DNA of 64,000 nucleotides from Pollenia angustigena. Its lineage: Eukaryota; Arthropoda; Insecta; Diptera; Polleniidae. The notes under the pieces are model-generated. The model had not been told where the DNA came from and ran no database searches. It was given only the letters and a program-made list of their open reading frames with translations. Where the stretch lies: the NCBI GenBank assembly GCA_930367215.1, contig OV884056.1:199495310-199559309 (forward strand), in the 5' to 3' direction. Shown here piece by piece: positions 1 through 11,512 of this stretch. The position numbers were made by a program, and so were the translations under genes. Position 1 is the stretch's first letter, and each line of letters starts with the position of its first letter.

Positions 1-1572
1 AATACAATAGAAAACAAGCAGGAATGAAATTAAATAATGGCACTCCGTACCCATCTTCCTGTAGTTCTTCAGTAAATCCGTAATAATTCCCTCGTAGTTA
101 GAGCTTTTATTGTTCCCAAGAAAATTGGCAACAACCCGCTGAAATGACTTCCAGGCCTCGTTTTCAACGGGTGTTAAATATTTTGGAAAATCTGTGCTTT
201 TTAGCAATTTCTTTATGTGTGGACCATCGAAGACGCCTTCCTTGATTTTTATTAAAGAAAGCTGCGGGAAAAGGGTTTTCAAATAGGAAAATACTTGGCC
301 TTCCTTGTCTAAGGCCTTCACAAAATTTTTAATGAGGCCAAGTTTAATGTGCAACGCTGGAAGGATTATATTTTCTTTTTTGACAAGAGGCACGTATTTA
401 ATATTGTCTTTTCCCACTGTTACGTTCTCTCTTTCTGGCCAGTGTTTTCTTCTATAATGATGTTCACGAGCACGACTATCCCACAGGCAAAGAAAGCAGC
501 AATATTTTGTATATCCACCCTGCATTCCACACAACATGCCGACGACTTTGAGATCGGAACATATTTTCCAGTTGTGATGCTCATATTGAATGTATTTTAG
601 CAAACTGGCCATTATGGCGTATGATTCTTTAGTGTTGATGGCATGAGCGATGGGGATAGAAGGTTTTTCATTTCCAATATGCAGTAGAACTGCTTTCAAA
701 CTCTCCTTACTACCGTCAATGAACAAGCGCCACTCAATTGGATCATAACGCTCTCCGAGTTGCTCAAACAATGCAGGAATATCGTTGCAGTAGCATATGT
801 CGTTTTCCTTCTTAAAATGTTGTGAGTAAGGTTTATCACGGTTTCTGTAACATGTTCCATTTACTCCCGCAGCCAAACAGTTCTTTTGCTTCAGGCGAGA
901 TGCAAGTAACTCCGCTTTTTCCTTTGACAGGTGGAGATCTCTCACCAAATCATTCAGTTCAGGCTGCGTAAAATAATGCGATTGCGACTCCTGTTGAAAT
1001 TCATTATCACTGCTTGTGTCTGTCTCTTGTGATGATTCCAAAGATTGAATCGTTGAATCGGGGCACTTAGGATGAGGAAATTCACCTGAATGTGGAACTG
1101 GAAGCGAAACAGATGCTACTGTCGCATAAACCCATTTGGCACTCTTTCCAAAACCAGTGGATTTGCTCAGGCAAAAGTAACAATCAACCGAATGGCAGAG
1201 CGGCTCTCTCCATATCATCGGTACACCGAATTTCATGTATCGTCTAGTTCCGAAAAAAAATTCACTTTATCACTAATTGAATTGTTTATACATATAAATT
1301 TAATCTTACTGCGATGAATCAGAAGCCCACGCGGCAAGAGTTATATGGCACGATAAACAAACATTGTTTGGTGTCCATTGCTCATGAAAAGTTGAAGGTG
1401 CTATTCCAAAATATTGCAGATAACTCTGTTGTAATGAATCGGTGAATCTACGTCTATTTGGTTGGGCGACAAATTTTCCACATACGTAACAAAAATTATT
1501 TGGGTTGTTTACGCACTCAAATTCCCGATTTCTTTTAGGCATTTTGGTGAACACAAATAAATATAATTTCAA
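1..1572 (-). CDS. Two-exon gene of an uncharacterised Cys-rich arthropod family, 3' end beyond window
   Basis: I do not know its function. Exon 1 runs from 1542 (or 1572) down to 1310 and exon 2 from 1243 to the window edge; the 66-nt intron has donor GCA/GTAAGA and acceptor CTAG after a T8 run. Joined, the frame has no stop for 492 codons from Met 1542. I prefer that Met (MPKRNREFECVNN) because the ten residues upstream look non-conserved. The N-terminus has two Cys pairs (FCYVCGKF, NVCLSC) like a small zinc-binding module. Exon 2 opens with FGVPMIWREP, then DCYFCLSK, later QGGYTKYCCFLCLW with an HH-H-rich stretch, FDGPHIKKLL and ANFLGNNKSSNYEGI. From memory, these blocks recur in many insect and Hydra predicted proteins present in numerous copies, which suggests a transposon-derived or domesticated family. 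The last 15 or so residues (MGTECHYLISF) look less typical, so a frameshift or element end may lie just outside. It is the only long intact frame here and could be functional. Confidence 0.75.
1244..1309 (-). other. Short spliceosomal intron in the left-edge gene
   Basis: Donor GTAAGA and acceptor CTAG, the latter preceded by eight T residues. Exon 1 alone reaches a TAA in the intron's first bases, and splicing restores a frame that stays open for 414 codons. A length of 66 nt is typical of fly introns. Confidence 0.75.
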
Positions 1573-3333
1573 TCAAATTTATACTACATTTTATACAAGC
1601 TGTCAAAACAAAATGCATACCAGTGATGCAAGCCGCCGGTCAAAAACGTATTTAAATCGTTTAAACCCAATAAATTGTAGAAAAAAATAAAATATTCGAA
1701 AAATATGGGATTTGGATTGCTTCACTCAATAGCTTATACCTTTGTCATTTTTCGGTCGATTTTCTTCTGGTTGGTGTTAGTTCTTGCGTAGAAGTATCAT
1801 CTTGACGTACATGAAGAGAAACCAGATGTTTTTTTCGAGATTTGTACTTTTCCATCGGCACAGAAGCACTGTAAAATATGATTTTTTTGAAAATGTGCCA
1901 TATTTTCATCAATATATTTTGAACCGCTTTACCAATCAAATGTCCAGTTATATATATTTGTTCATCTCAATACCTTCCATTTGGTACCAAGAACGACCAA
2001 ATAGGACATATCTAGCTCGAGATATAATTTGTCAAGTGAAAAAAGGTTGAAAAAATGAGAAAATGACCACATCTCAAAAACTGTTCCATAAAAAAAAATT
2101 TAACCTTGATTTTTGAATTCAGCGGAAGAAAATACATAAGAAAAATCAAATCTCATCAAATGTACATTTTCAGTGTAAACCAGTGTTATCAACGCCTCAA
2201 GCTATGCAGCGTTTAAAATTTAAAAATTCAATATTCATTTCTATAGAAAACAACAACAAAATTATGAAATATTTTCGATTTTGTTTTTGCTTTCAATATA
2301 ATTTTTGGCGTTGCTTTTGTGTTTTACTAATTTAGGGCCTTAATCTTCATATATTAAATATAAACAAACAATAATTAAGCAAATCTTATTCTATTCAATC
2401 TTCATATATTAAATATAAATAAACAATAATTAAGCAAATCTTATTCTAAGTCCTGCCAATGTCTGACGAAAATTCTTCTGACCACGGTTCCCACCGATGC
2501 ACATCAGCGATGCCGATTTCTGTGCAATTATCCAAAAATGGGGCAAACAAAAAGTAAATTTTTCAAGGAAACCTTTTCATTTCATACATATTTCATGTTT
2601 AATTATCATTTTTATATGCCCATTGTTTTCATAATTTGATAATAAGCTATTTAGCCTATTTTCTAAGATATGGCTACGTCAACTAACCATTTGGGCTAAG
2701 AAGAATCCAAAAACAGTTCAACAGCAAAAAAATACACTCACTTGTGAATTGTTTGGTAAAGTGAATCGTCCGAAGTGAAATTAACCAACATTTTTTGAAA
2801 ATGATATGGGACGATGAAGTTTTTTTAGGCCAGCTGTGGAAAATCATCGCGCCTTATAGTTTACACCATTTACTGTAGGTGCCTCGCTGCTTTTTGTAAG
2901 GGGCATATTCTGCGAACGCATTAATTCGTGCCCGAGCGATTTAAACTGAGCCCCACCTTCACCGGATTAAAAAGCTCCTGACAGGTTTCTTTAAAGATAT
3001 TTGATAGAAAGATCTTATGGTAACAAGCAAAAAAGCATCCTCGAACTAACAACCAACATTTGAAATTGTATCATGGCCATTGCAGCCAACATTTTACGAA
3101 AAGTTGTGCAAAAAAAGAGCACGTAAGTATGTGCGAATAAGAAAATGACCACCACTTAAAGGAGATCATTTCTCGAAGCTTTATAAAATAAAATTCCCCA
3201 ATTAAAGAGAGTACCAACGATTTTGAAAACAAAAAGATTTAAAATCGATAAAGTAGTTGTCAGTGTTTTTAAAATTTATTTCCTTTAAATTTTTCACTTT
3301 TTTCCTGGCTAAATTGTTTTAAATTTTATATTG
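1573..3333. other. AT-rich flank, no gene recognised
   Basis: This is the 5' side of the minus-strand gene at 1-1572. It holds a short basic minus-strand frame (about 1745-1853, MEKYKSRKKH) with no recognised homology and a tandem duplication at 2342-2448. Promoter elements could not be assigned. Confidence 0.5.
2342..2448. repeat. 55-bp tandem duplication
   Basis: A unit beginning AATCTTCATATATTAAATAT occurs at 2342 and again at 2397 with almost no differences, so the duplication is recent relative to the surrounding decay. Confidence 0.9.
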
Positions 3334-4083
3334 TACGAGGGCAATTTGATAGCATCGTGATTTTTTTAATAAAAAATGTTTCTTCGGCAAATAAGCGTTT
3401 TTTTCAACATTATCTCTTTTTAGATCAATGCACTTAGTCCAGCGTTTTTCTAATTTGTGTTATTCCTTACCAATAAAAGGCTTTCTCAAGGTCCTCCAAA
3501 TAGCCGTTTGTTTAGACTATAACCTCTTCATTCGACCCAAATCTCCTACCTACCACCCACCCATTTCTTCAGGTTTGGAAAATGAAAATAGTCGCAGTGG
3601 GCTAAATCTGGAAAATATGCTCAATCGGGTAGCAGTTGGTAGCCCAATTTATGAATTTTTCCATACTGGCTACACACGTGTGCACTCGCGGATAGCTTTT
3701 TCAAGTCCAAATATTCATGAGATGCCTACAGCATCATCAACCTCACGTTCTATCATTCTCCGATCGTCCAATATTATTCCATGCATTTTATCGACGATTT
3801 CTGGCGTGATGACCTCTTTTGGGCGATCTGAACGTACGCCGTCACTTGTACCCGTAGGACCCCAACGAAACTCAGTAAAAACAGTTTCCATTGTATTTAG
3901 CAAGTCTTTCCTTGGTTTCAAAAATGTGTTTTTTTACGCAAAAAATAATGCTTAACGCAAACTAAAAGTCGCAGCTTTCTCAAAATGTCTCTTTAAAGTT
4001 GGTGGTTGACGGCAGCAGTGTTGCATTGAAAGTAACATCAACGAAAATTCAAAAAGTTATGGAGTTATCAAACTGCCCTTGTG
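3334..4083 (-). mobile_element. Internally deleted mariner-type transposon
   Basis: Imperfect terminal inverted repeats: CGAGGGCAATTTGATAGC at the left (3336) and TATCAAACTGCCCTTGTG ending at 4083. The left end follows a TA dinucleotide; the right TA is not clear. Between them lie a mariner transposase N-terminal piece and C-terminal piece on the minus strand with most of the catalytic core missing, so the copy is non-autonomous. Confidence 0.75.
3430..3921 (-). pseudogene. Mariner transposase remnant (deleted in the middle)
   Basis: Minus-strand translation gives a helix-turn-helix linker region first (TEFRWGPTGTSDG, SDRPKEVITPEIVDK, then IILDDRRM and DAVGIS), as in mariner transposases before the second HTH. 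After a jump it resembles the C-terminal catalytic block: a degraded PDLAPSD-like stretch near 3625, then KKWVGG, NEEV and GYFEDLEKAF near 3475-3580. Intact enzymes are about 340-350 residues with a D,D34D triad. Here the first Asp region is deleted and stops and frameshifts interrupt the rest. It cannot encode an active enzyme. Confidence 0.75.
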
Positions 4084-4269
4084 TTCGTTAATTGAACTTA
4101 AGTTGGAACAAGACTATAATTCAGAAATAGATTTTAAAATCGTTCGAAACTCATCAAAGCTGCTAAAAAAAAACGATAGTTTTGAAACCGGTACATCAAT
4201 AATCGCATAAATAAAAAGTTATACGAATTTAAGCCATGTAGCGCATTCTGCACTACCCTGTTTATATTC

Positions 4270-4698
4270 CAGGGCTGTGGATTTGTCAAGAAAAAGTTCT
4301 TACTTTGACTCCATCCGCTGAAGTTTTTTAAGTACGACTCCGACTCAGACTGCGACTCCGACTGCGACTTCTACTCTAACCTTGATGATAAATGTATATG
4401 GGACTGGTCCTTATTTGACTTTTAACTCTTTTTTAAATGGTTAAATATCAAATGAATCTGTAAAAATTTCAAATTGATATTTTAGTTCTAACACATGCCG
4501 AATTGTGCTTTAATATAGTTATTTTCATATGTAAAGTAGACTGGTGTTTCTGACTTCAACATTTTTTAAGCAGACCCTCTTAAGTTTGTTTTATTTGGAA
4601 ACATATTGGCAAAATTTTGGTGTCGGAGTCGCGATTTTTTATGGGTACTGCGACTCCGACTCCAGTACAAAAACCTCAACTCCGACTCCACATCCCTT
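4270..4698. mobile_element. hAT-type MITE, GACTCC-rich family, copy 1
   Basis: Left end CAGGGCTGTGG, right end CCACATCCCTT. Both subterminal regions are runs of the hexamer GACTCC or its complement. The 8-bp flanks match at 6 of 8 (TTATATTC and ATATATGC), fitting an old hAT duplication. The same family recurs in opposite orientation at 42291-42596. No coding capacity. Confidence 0.75.
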
Positions 4699-4706
4699 AT
4701 ATATGC

Positions 4707-7700
4707 ATAAATAAAAATCGAAACTTATTATCAAGCGCAAAATCTGGTTTGTGTGGTTTATAAAATTTTGGGTAATTTTGATGCTTCGGTTATGAAAAAT
4801 TAAATTTGGACTTCGGCATCACTGGTTCACATAGGTGTTTAGCTCTCTTCTGATTAAGTGAGTGCTGTAGTATCTCTTCTCCTTGAATTCTCAGAGTTGA
4901 ATTTAAATTCAACTAAAAAAACTAGAAGTGAATTAAATATTAACTGAAACTAAACTAATCTGGAGTTTAACTAGGAAAATAACAAAAACAAATAAGAGCA
5001 TTCAGTCAATCGAGTTTGAACTATCCTTAATGTAATTTCTGCCACTGTACATTACACATTTAAAATCTCGTTACTATTTGCATTGCGGCAAAAATAGCAA
5101 GAAACACGTTCGCTTACATCGTCGTCCCCACTCTGTTTTATGAAATAAATTTTAAAGGCTTTATTTTTTGCTCTGTTCCTTCTTTAAGACATTTCCAGAT
5201 AACAAATGAAAATGGGCGGAGTCATGCTATTTTAAAACAACAACAGCAACAGCAATAATAAACAACAATTTTAATACTTTAGACGGCTACTGTTGCGGTT
5301 TTTTCAAATACGTTTTTTCTGGTAGTTAAATATATGAGCACTTTTTGTTTTTTATTCCGATCTGCCTGCTTAACAGGCGTCTAATAAACAAGTTGATTAT
5401 TAAGTACAACCGATAGACGGACAGACAGGCGGAATGCTATGGAGCATATTTGAGCAGTGTATAGATGTGTGAATGTGTAGAAAATGTTCTTGTGTGTACT
5501 AAATAAACAACACAACATCGAGTACAGTTTAATTGTTTGATTTATATCAAAACGATTATTTACACTTTTAATACAGACTTTTAAGCGAATAAAAGTGGCA
5601 AATATACCAACGAATATGATTGGAATTTTTATTTGCCTTTTAGTGTAGGCATACTATTTTTTTATAACATATGGGGTACTCCAAAGGCAAGGTTATTTGA
5701 AGAGGTCAGCATTTTATTGTAACTAAAGAACTTAAATATGTACCTATTTTAAAATGAAAAATATTTTATTTAAAAGAAGTACAAAATTCTAATAATTTTT
5801 TTATGCAATAAAAAACTTTCATGGACTCACCCATTTTCATACCGTTAATTCTTGTAAATTTCATTTAAATGTTAATTGCTTTGCCATTTTTATGGCTTCA
5901 AACACCAGACGGCCGCTCGACCAAGTGCCAACTTATTTATCATTCTTTTTTGCTTTTCATGTTTTATTATTTCTGTTTTTGCCTTTTTGCCATATTTGTG
6001 ATTAATTTATAATTCTTATTTCTTAACAATTGTTAGTCGCCTTGTGTTTTTCATTTTGAATTCAACATTTTTTTAATCGAATTCGCTCCCTAAAATAAAA
6101 GCTAACAACAAAATAGAGTCCATTTATAATTTGTTAATTATTATGAATAATTTTATTGTTGTTGTAGTTGCTGTATAAGTTTTTTTTTAAATAAATTTCG
6201 TCAACACACACACTGGGAGACTTTAAAGACTTTCTCATCAACTTGTTGATTTCATTATAAATTTGTTTTTCTTTTAAATGAATGACAAGTAATTTCGTGG
6301 AATTTCTAAATTGATTAAAGTCGTTTTATTTTATATTCGTTTTGTTGCTGTTGTTGTGTGTTAGTTGTTCTAAAATAAAAAAATTTAAATAACAACTGAC
6401 TACAAAGAAAAATACAAGCTGAAATACAACTGGGGTCAGTCACAATTTGTATGAGATTCACTTTATTTTACTAGACTGACACATATGAGGAGCACCGATC
6501 TATTTACATACAAATATGAAGGTGTCAGAGATAACAATCAGTGAAATCGTGAGCAGAATCTTTTAAAATTAGAATAATTAAGTTAAGAACAGAAATTTAA
6601 TTAGATTTAAATACAAACAATAATAGAACAGAAACTTAACTAGAATCGAGCTAGATCAAAGCTGTAACTCAATTCAAACTGAAATAGAAGTAGACAAGAA
6701 TTGAAACAGATCTAAATAGAACCAGATTAAAACTAAACTACAATTAACTGAACTTCCACTGAAGTAGAACTAACTAGAAATGAACTAGAACTTAACTAAA
6801 ACAGAATTAGAGCTGAACCCAAACTACACTAGAACGAAATTACAACTGATTCAGAACAGAGTTATATCTGTACTACAGCTCTGTAGCTTGTACTACAAAT
6901 GAAGTAGAACCGAACTAGAATTGAAACAGACCTTAATAAGAACTGAAACATAAATTTACTCAAATAAGTTTAGAAATCAAAATTTCATTATTTTCAATAT
7001 TTGGCTAAGAAAATGTCTTGTGGCACAACTTAAAGTGAGTTTCTTTCTGAAATTTGCTCCGTTTACACTGCAATGTAAACTAGTACCACTTTACGAAACA
7101 TTTATGTAGATTTTACAAAGTTTTTAAACTCAAAATGGTCAAATCATACACAATTAAATTTTTGGGTTTGCTTCAAATAATTTAATTGACTACACTTACG
7201 AATTGTACTTCTTAAATAAAAATTAAGAAACTTAATGAACAATTTCATTAACACTACGAAATTCAGTTAAGTAATCTTTCATTGGATTAATGACAAATAT
7301 GTGTCTTTTTTGAAAGAAAAATCGATTAATTTGTATACATTCATTATTTCAATAGTTTCAATATTCTAAAATTTTAAAATTATTGAATAAAAAAATTTAA
7401 TTTTGTAACTTCATATTTTCAATGAAAAATTTCATTAAATCAAGGAAAACAAATAAACTTCTTAAAATTTAAAATACTTGTAACTAGTAAATATTTGCTC
7501 CCTGGAATTGTTGCAAATTGTCATAAAAATGTGTGAATATGTAGTAGATTTAAATGTTTCATAATATCAATGAAAAAGAGATCATTACGGTATAGAAAAA
7601 GTACTTTTAACTAAATGTTATTAATAGCTTCAAAAACAAACAACCAGAAAATGGAACAAACCATTCTCACATTCTTCTTCCTTTAATTGTTAATTTAATT

Positions 7701-7870
7701 ACACAAAATTAACGTAGTAGAACAAACCACTATAATAGAAAAAATGCTGGTGAAGGGTATCGCGGGCTGGAAAATGAATTAAATGCAATTAACTTCAAGA
7801 ATAGCGTATGAAAGTAGAACATAACATGATGCCACAGGAATATAAAAACGAAATAAAATTAATATAACTG
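4707..7870. other. AT-rich stretch without genes
   Basis: No ORF of note on either strand. It holds simple AGC/AAC-rich tracts (about 5240-5270 and 6340-6360) and degenerate CTAGTTCAGTT-related repeats, weak at 4905-4985 and stronger at 6555-6960. There is no recognisable gene or element boundary. Confidence 0.5.
6555..6960. repeat. Degenerate AACTAGAACTG-type repeat
   Basis: Short words such as GAACTAGAA, AACTGAAC and GAACTAACTAG recur every 10-12 bases for about 400 bp. They are the reverse complement of the 11-bp unit in the clean minisatellite at 17930-18657, so this looks like an older, decayed array of the same type. Confidence 0.6.
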
Positions 7871-8357
7871 CACCCAGAGAAAAAACAAGTTTAAATATGG
7901 TCACCTCCAACAAAACTATTTTTAAAGAAAATGTCAAACATATTATGATTCATTTAACAATATTATTGTCACCGACAACCATATTATGATTGAATTAGTC
8001 CTCCATCAAGAAGCCACAACTATATTATTGTTGCCTCCGAACATGATATGGTTAAAAATAACATAAATTTGTTTAACACTTATAATAGCATGGTTGGTTT
8101 TCAACCATAGCATATTGCTCTTAGAAAAGAGGAATATACTATTGTCAATTTTAAAACAAATGATTGTCATATTTAACCATAACATGTTTGGAGGCAACCA
8201 TAATATGGTTGTGGATACTTGATAGAGGACTAATTCAATCGTATTATGGTTGTCGGTGACAATAACATTGTTAAATAAATCATAAGATGTTTAAAATTTT
8301 CTTTAAAAATAGTTTTGTTGGAGGTGACCATATTAAAACATGTTTTTTCTCTGCGTG
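7871..8357. mobile_element. Full-length palindromic MITE, CACGCAGAG family
   Basis: The whole 487 bp folds back on itself, with arms of about 235 bp. It begins CACCCAGAGAAAAAACA and ends TTTTTTCTCTGCGTG. Both arms contain the matching words GACAACCATATTATG and AGTTTTGTTGGAGGTGACC in opposite orientation. Shorter relatives are at 40409-40537 and, probably, 15966-16635. The two small frames inside are palindrome artefacts. Confidence 0.85.
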
Positions 8358-8766
8358 TGGACGATTTGTAACAAAAATAAAAAAATCGAAATAAATAACA
8401 ATAATATTTATTAAGCTATTGAAGACCGTCATAAAAATTACGAAATTAGGAAATTAATTTAATGATTTTATGTCATTGAACAAATTAAAAATTTTCTTGA
8501 AATACAAACCCCCCTTTAACTTTTTAAACGCTTGGCTTTTCATACTTATGTTTATGAAATGTTTCGCTAATGTGATGACAATTACTTACATTAAGTTAAT
8601 AAAAAATTTTCTTCGCTTTTATGAAACATTTCATAACTGAGAGCTAATGAAAAATACTTTATTAATCCAATGAAGCCATTATATAGGTTGAATTTTAATA
8701 CAATTTTTCATTAGATTATATATTAAAGTTGATTGAAGCTGTGAAGAAAATTCTTTCAGTGTCTTT
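8358..8766. other. AT-rich stretch, nothing recognised
   Basis: Between two inverted-repeat elements. Contains only A/T-rich low-complexity sequence with no frame or repeat that I can classify. Confidence 0.4.
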
Positions 8767-9527
8767 ACACAGAAAAAATCAATGTAAAATCGTCGAAAAC
8801 AAGGTTGGTTCAACAGTTTTCGGTAGTGATTTTGCTTAATAGTTACTTCACTTTAATTTAACGTGATTTTACAATAACTTGCGAACAACATGTTTTTCTT
8901 TAAAAATAACTATAATTAATGTTTATTTAACATTAAAGTAAAGTTAGAGCAAAATGTCATTTATATTGAAATAACAATCCCCATCACGTTGAATGAAAGT
9001 TATATCAAGTTGAAACAACGTGAATTTTATGTAGAATCAAGTTGGTTTGATTTTGAAATAACAGTGAGAAGAATCTTCTGAGACAACATATGCATTTATT
9101 TAAGAATAATTCAAAACACTTTCACGCGGAACTAGAGAAACAGAGGATGTAATTATTTATTTTCCGGTAACACATGTTTCACTTTTTTTGTATTCTTCTT
9201 TACAAGCAGAATGGACCGATATGGGTTTTATCATCATTCAACTTTCAAAATTTGATGTACTATTTAAATAAATATTTTTAGCAAAAAGAATACGGGAATT
9301 TTTCTTCTCTTTTTAGATTATTTTAAACATGAAAATAAAAAATTTGTTTTTCTGTTTATAGTGTTGTTGTTTTTTTTTTCTATAAAAAAAAACAAGAAAA
9401 ACAGGTTTAAAATAAACATGAAACCAAGATGATTTTAAATAAAGTCCCTACTTTTGAAGAAATTTTCTATGATTTTTAATCAACATTGCGCCATGTTATT
9501 TTAACATTGATATTATTTCTGTGTGTT
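8767..9527. mobile_element. Probable MITE with ACACAGAAA ends
   Basis: The left sequence ACACAGAAAAAATCAATGT is matched by an imperfect inverted copy, AACATTGATATTATTTCTGTGT, at about 9503-9525. The interior is AT-rich with an inner hairpin near 9340-9420. No clear target duplication is visible, so the ends are approximate. Confidence 0.4.
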
Positions 9528-9606
9528 GTTAACTTTTTTTTTTTTTGCCAATGTAAACACTGGGTTAGTTTCTGATACTTAATTGATACTGACTAATGTC
9601 TGCATA

Positions 9607-9851
9607 CACACAAAAAAATTTTGCACCAGTAAAAGCATTAATCAAAAATAAAGTCAGTTTTAATTAAAAATTTCATCAAGTGAATTAAACGTTTAATTGA
9701 TATTATTAATTGTTTACTGGTGCAAATTAATATTGCCAATTAAACGTTTAATACACTAGATTAAAAGTTTAATTGACTTAATTAAGTTTTAATTAAAACT
9801 GATTTTATTTTTGATTAATGCTTTTACTAGTGCAAAATTGTTTTCTGTGTA
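9607..9851. mobile_element. Foldback MITE with TTTTGCACCAGTAAAAGC arms
   Basis: A 245-bp near-perfect palindrome. The left arm contains TTTTGCACCAGTAAAAGC and AATCAAAAATAAAGTCAG, and the right arm has their inverted counterparts ending TTTTCTGTGT. A diverged relative lies at 37745-37937. Non-coding. Confidence 0.8.
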
Positions 9852-10683
9852 CAAAGAATCCCTTATGTTGTGAAGCACATTGAGTTACAAATATTTTATT
9901 AAAAATTTTAAATTGTTGGCATAATTTAAAGACTAAAAGTAAATCTCTATCTTCGTTAAGGTTGAATAATTTCAAATTCTTAAAGCAACATGTGTATTGT
10001 AATTAAAAACAATTGTAATATAACAAAGAAAAGTTATGATTAAGTTTTTGAAGCCGAAAACACAAACGTGTAAACATCGAAATTATTCTTACAAAAATTT
10101 TAAAAACCTATTAAGCAAAATTTATTTTAATAACAGACGTCATTGACATGTGTTAAGCGCTCATTTATCTCAAATTTATTTGAAACCTCTGCTTAACCAC
10201 ATTTAAAGTCTCGTAAATTAGAGAATAAACATAAAATAATTTAGTTCTGAATCCCAATTTTAAGGGGAAACGCAAAAAAGTTTGACATTTATTAGTAAAT
10301 ACAAAATAAGTTTTTGCGGTTTTTGTGCAAATATAAAATTTTTGTTTTTAACAGTTTTATTTTTAAAATAAAATCAAATATTTCTAGTTTTAAATAACTT
10401 TGATAAAAACGAACTTAAGAACTAAAGCAGCATAAACTGTACACCGAAGTCAGGAATTTGATTTCAAAACTTGAACTGATATACACGTCTAATAGAATTG
10501 GACTGACGATATTGCAAAACAAGCGATAGACTAGAACACTCAAGGCAGTTGGCGCATAGGACAACCATCGCACACTTGGAAAGGCTAAATAATAGTTGAA
10601 ATGTCCATAGTACAACTAAATTGGAATGATACAAAACACCGAGCAAATGATCGAGAATATTCGAATCAAACTGTAACGCCCCT
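9852..10683. other. No gene supported
   Basis: AT-rich up to about 10400, then a slightly GC-richer patch (10415-10650) with two overlapping minus-strand frames of 60-66 residues. The frames are hydrophobic but match no family I recognise and show no splice context. Confidence 0.35.
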
Positions 10684-10830
10684 ATGAAATTTATTGTTGA
10701 AGGGATAAGCTATTCCTATGCGCATTTCACTGGTTGCTTTGGCCAGATCGTCAGGAAACTTCATCCCAAGATTTAAGAAAAACTAAAGATAATAAACAAA
10801 TAAAACTGTTAAGCGAATCAGAATTATAAG
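10684..10830 (+). repeat. Fragment of the foldback family seen at 27886-29718
   Basis: About 110-145 bp (AAATTTATTGTTGAAGGGAT, GCGCATTTCACTGGTTGC, CCAGATCGTCAGGAAACTTC) match the left arm of the element at 27886-28218 and the fragment at 53195-53400. Termini are missing, so it is a truncated copy. Confidence 0.8.
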
Positions 10831-10983
10831 CAAGAGAGAAGATCGGTATGGAGCTCGACAGAGACTACGTTAAAAAATAAAATACATTTTTATCCTAAGC
10901 CCTGTATTTAATTTAAAAATTCACGGAGTTATTGACTCGCCCTCGTAAACTGATTTAAGCTTAATAAAACTGAAATAAACTTA

Positions 10984-11509
10984 AGGCGACCGTACACGAC
11001 ATGTTTTTGTCATCTGACATGTCAAATTTCCCACTGCAAAATACATACATGTCGTGTGTTACCTTTTAAACTTTGCTTCTGTAAAAGTCAGATGCAAAGT
11101 CATCTGACAAAATTTCAATTAGAGCGTGCTCTATTTTCTTCTGACAAACCATCTGACATCAGAAATCTATGCCGCGAAGAAACCGGCGTCCACTATTGAG
11201 GGAATCATTAGCCGGCTGAAGTTAATATTTTACAATACTGAAATATGTATGATCATCGCACCATTGAAAAGAATTTATGTAATTATATATATAAAAACCG
11301 TTTCATTATAATATCCTAAGTTGGTACCTTTGAATTAAAAGAAAAATATGTTAAGATGGCTAAATTATTTAACGACGTTAATACAAACTTTCGTGGCGGC
11401 ATTTTTATTTTGGGGAAAAACAAAGACAATGTCAGAAGCAAATTACATGTACGTTTATGACCGAATTTTATAAAGTCAGATGTAAAAAACATATCGTCTA
11501 CATGCACCT
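10984..11509. mobile_element. PIF/Harbinger-like non-autonomous element, TTA duplication
   Basis: Begins AGGCGACCGTACACGACATG and ends CGTCTACATGCACCT, flanked by TTA on both sides (10981-10983, 11510-11512). A second copy in reverse orientation (20232-23309) has the same ends and also TTA. A 3-bp TWA target is the hallmark of PIF/Harbinger. The interior carries short frames shared between copies (MSEANYMYVYDRIL near 11428, plus strand; MPPRKFVLTSLNN on the minus strand), which may be relics of an accessory protein. No transposase is recognisable. Confidence 0.7.
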
Positions 11510-11512
11510 TTA

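Noticed and set aside
3428..3955. 175-residue plus-strand frame
   Set aside because: It is antisense to the mariner transposase remnant, whose minus-strand motifs are recognisable.
10415..10650. Hydrophobic minus-strand frames resembling receptor segments
   Set aside because: Two overlapping frames, no conserved motif, no splice context; composition alone does not support a receptor.
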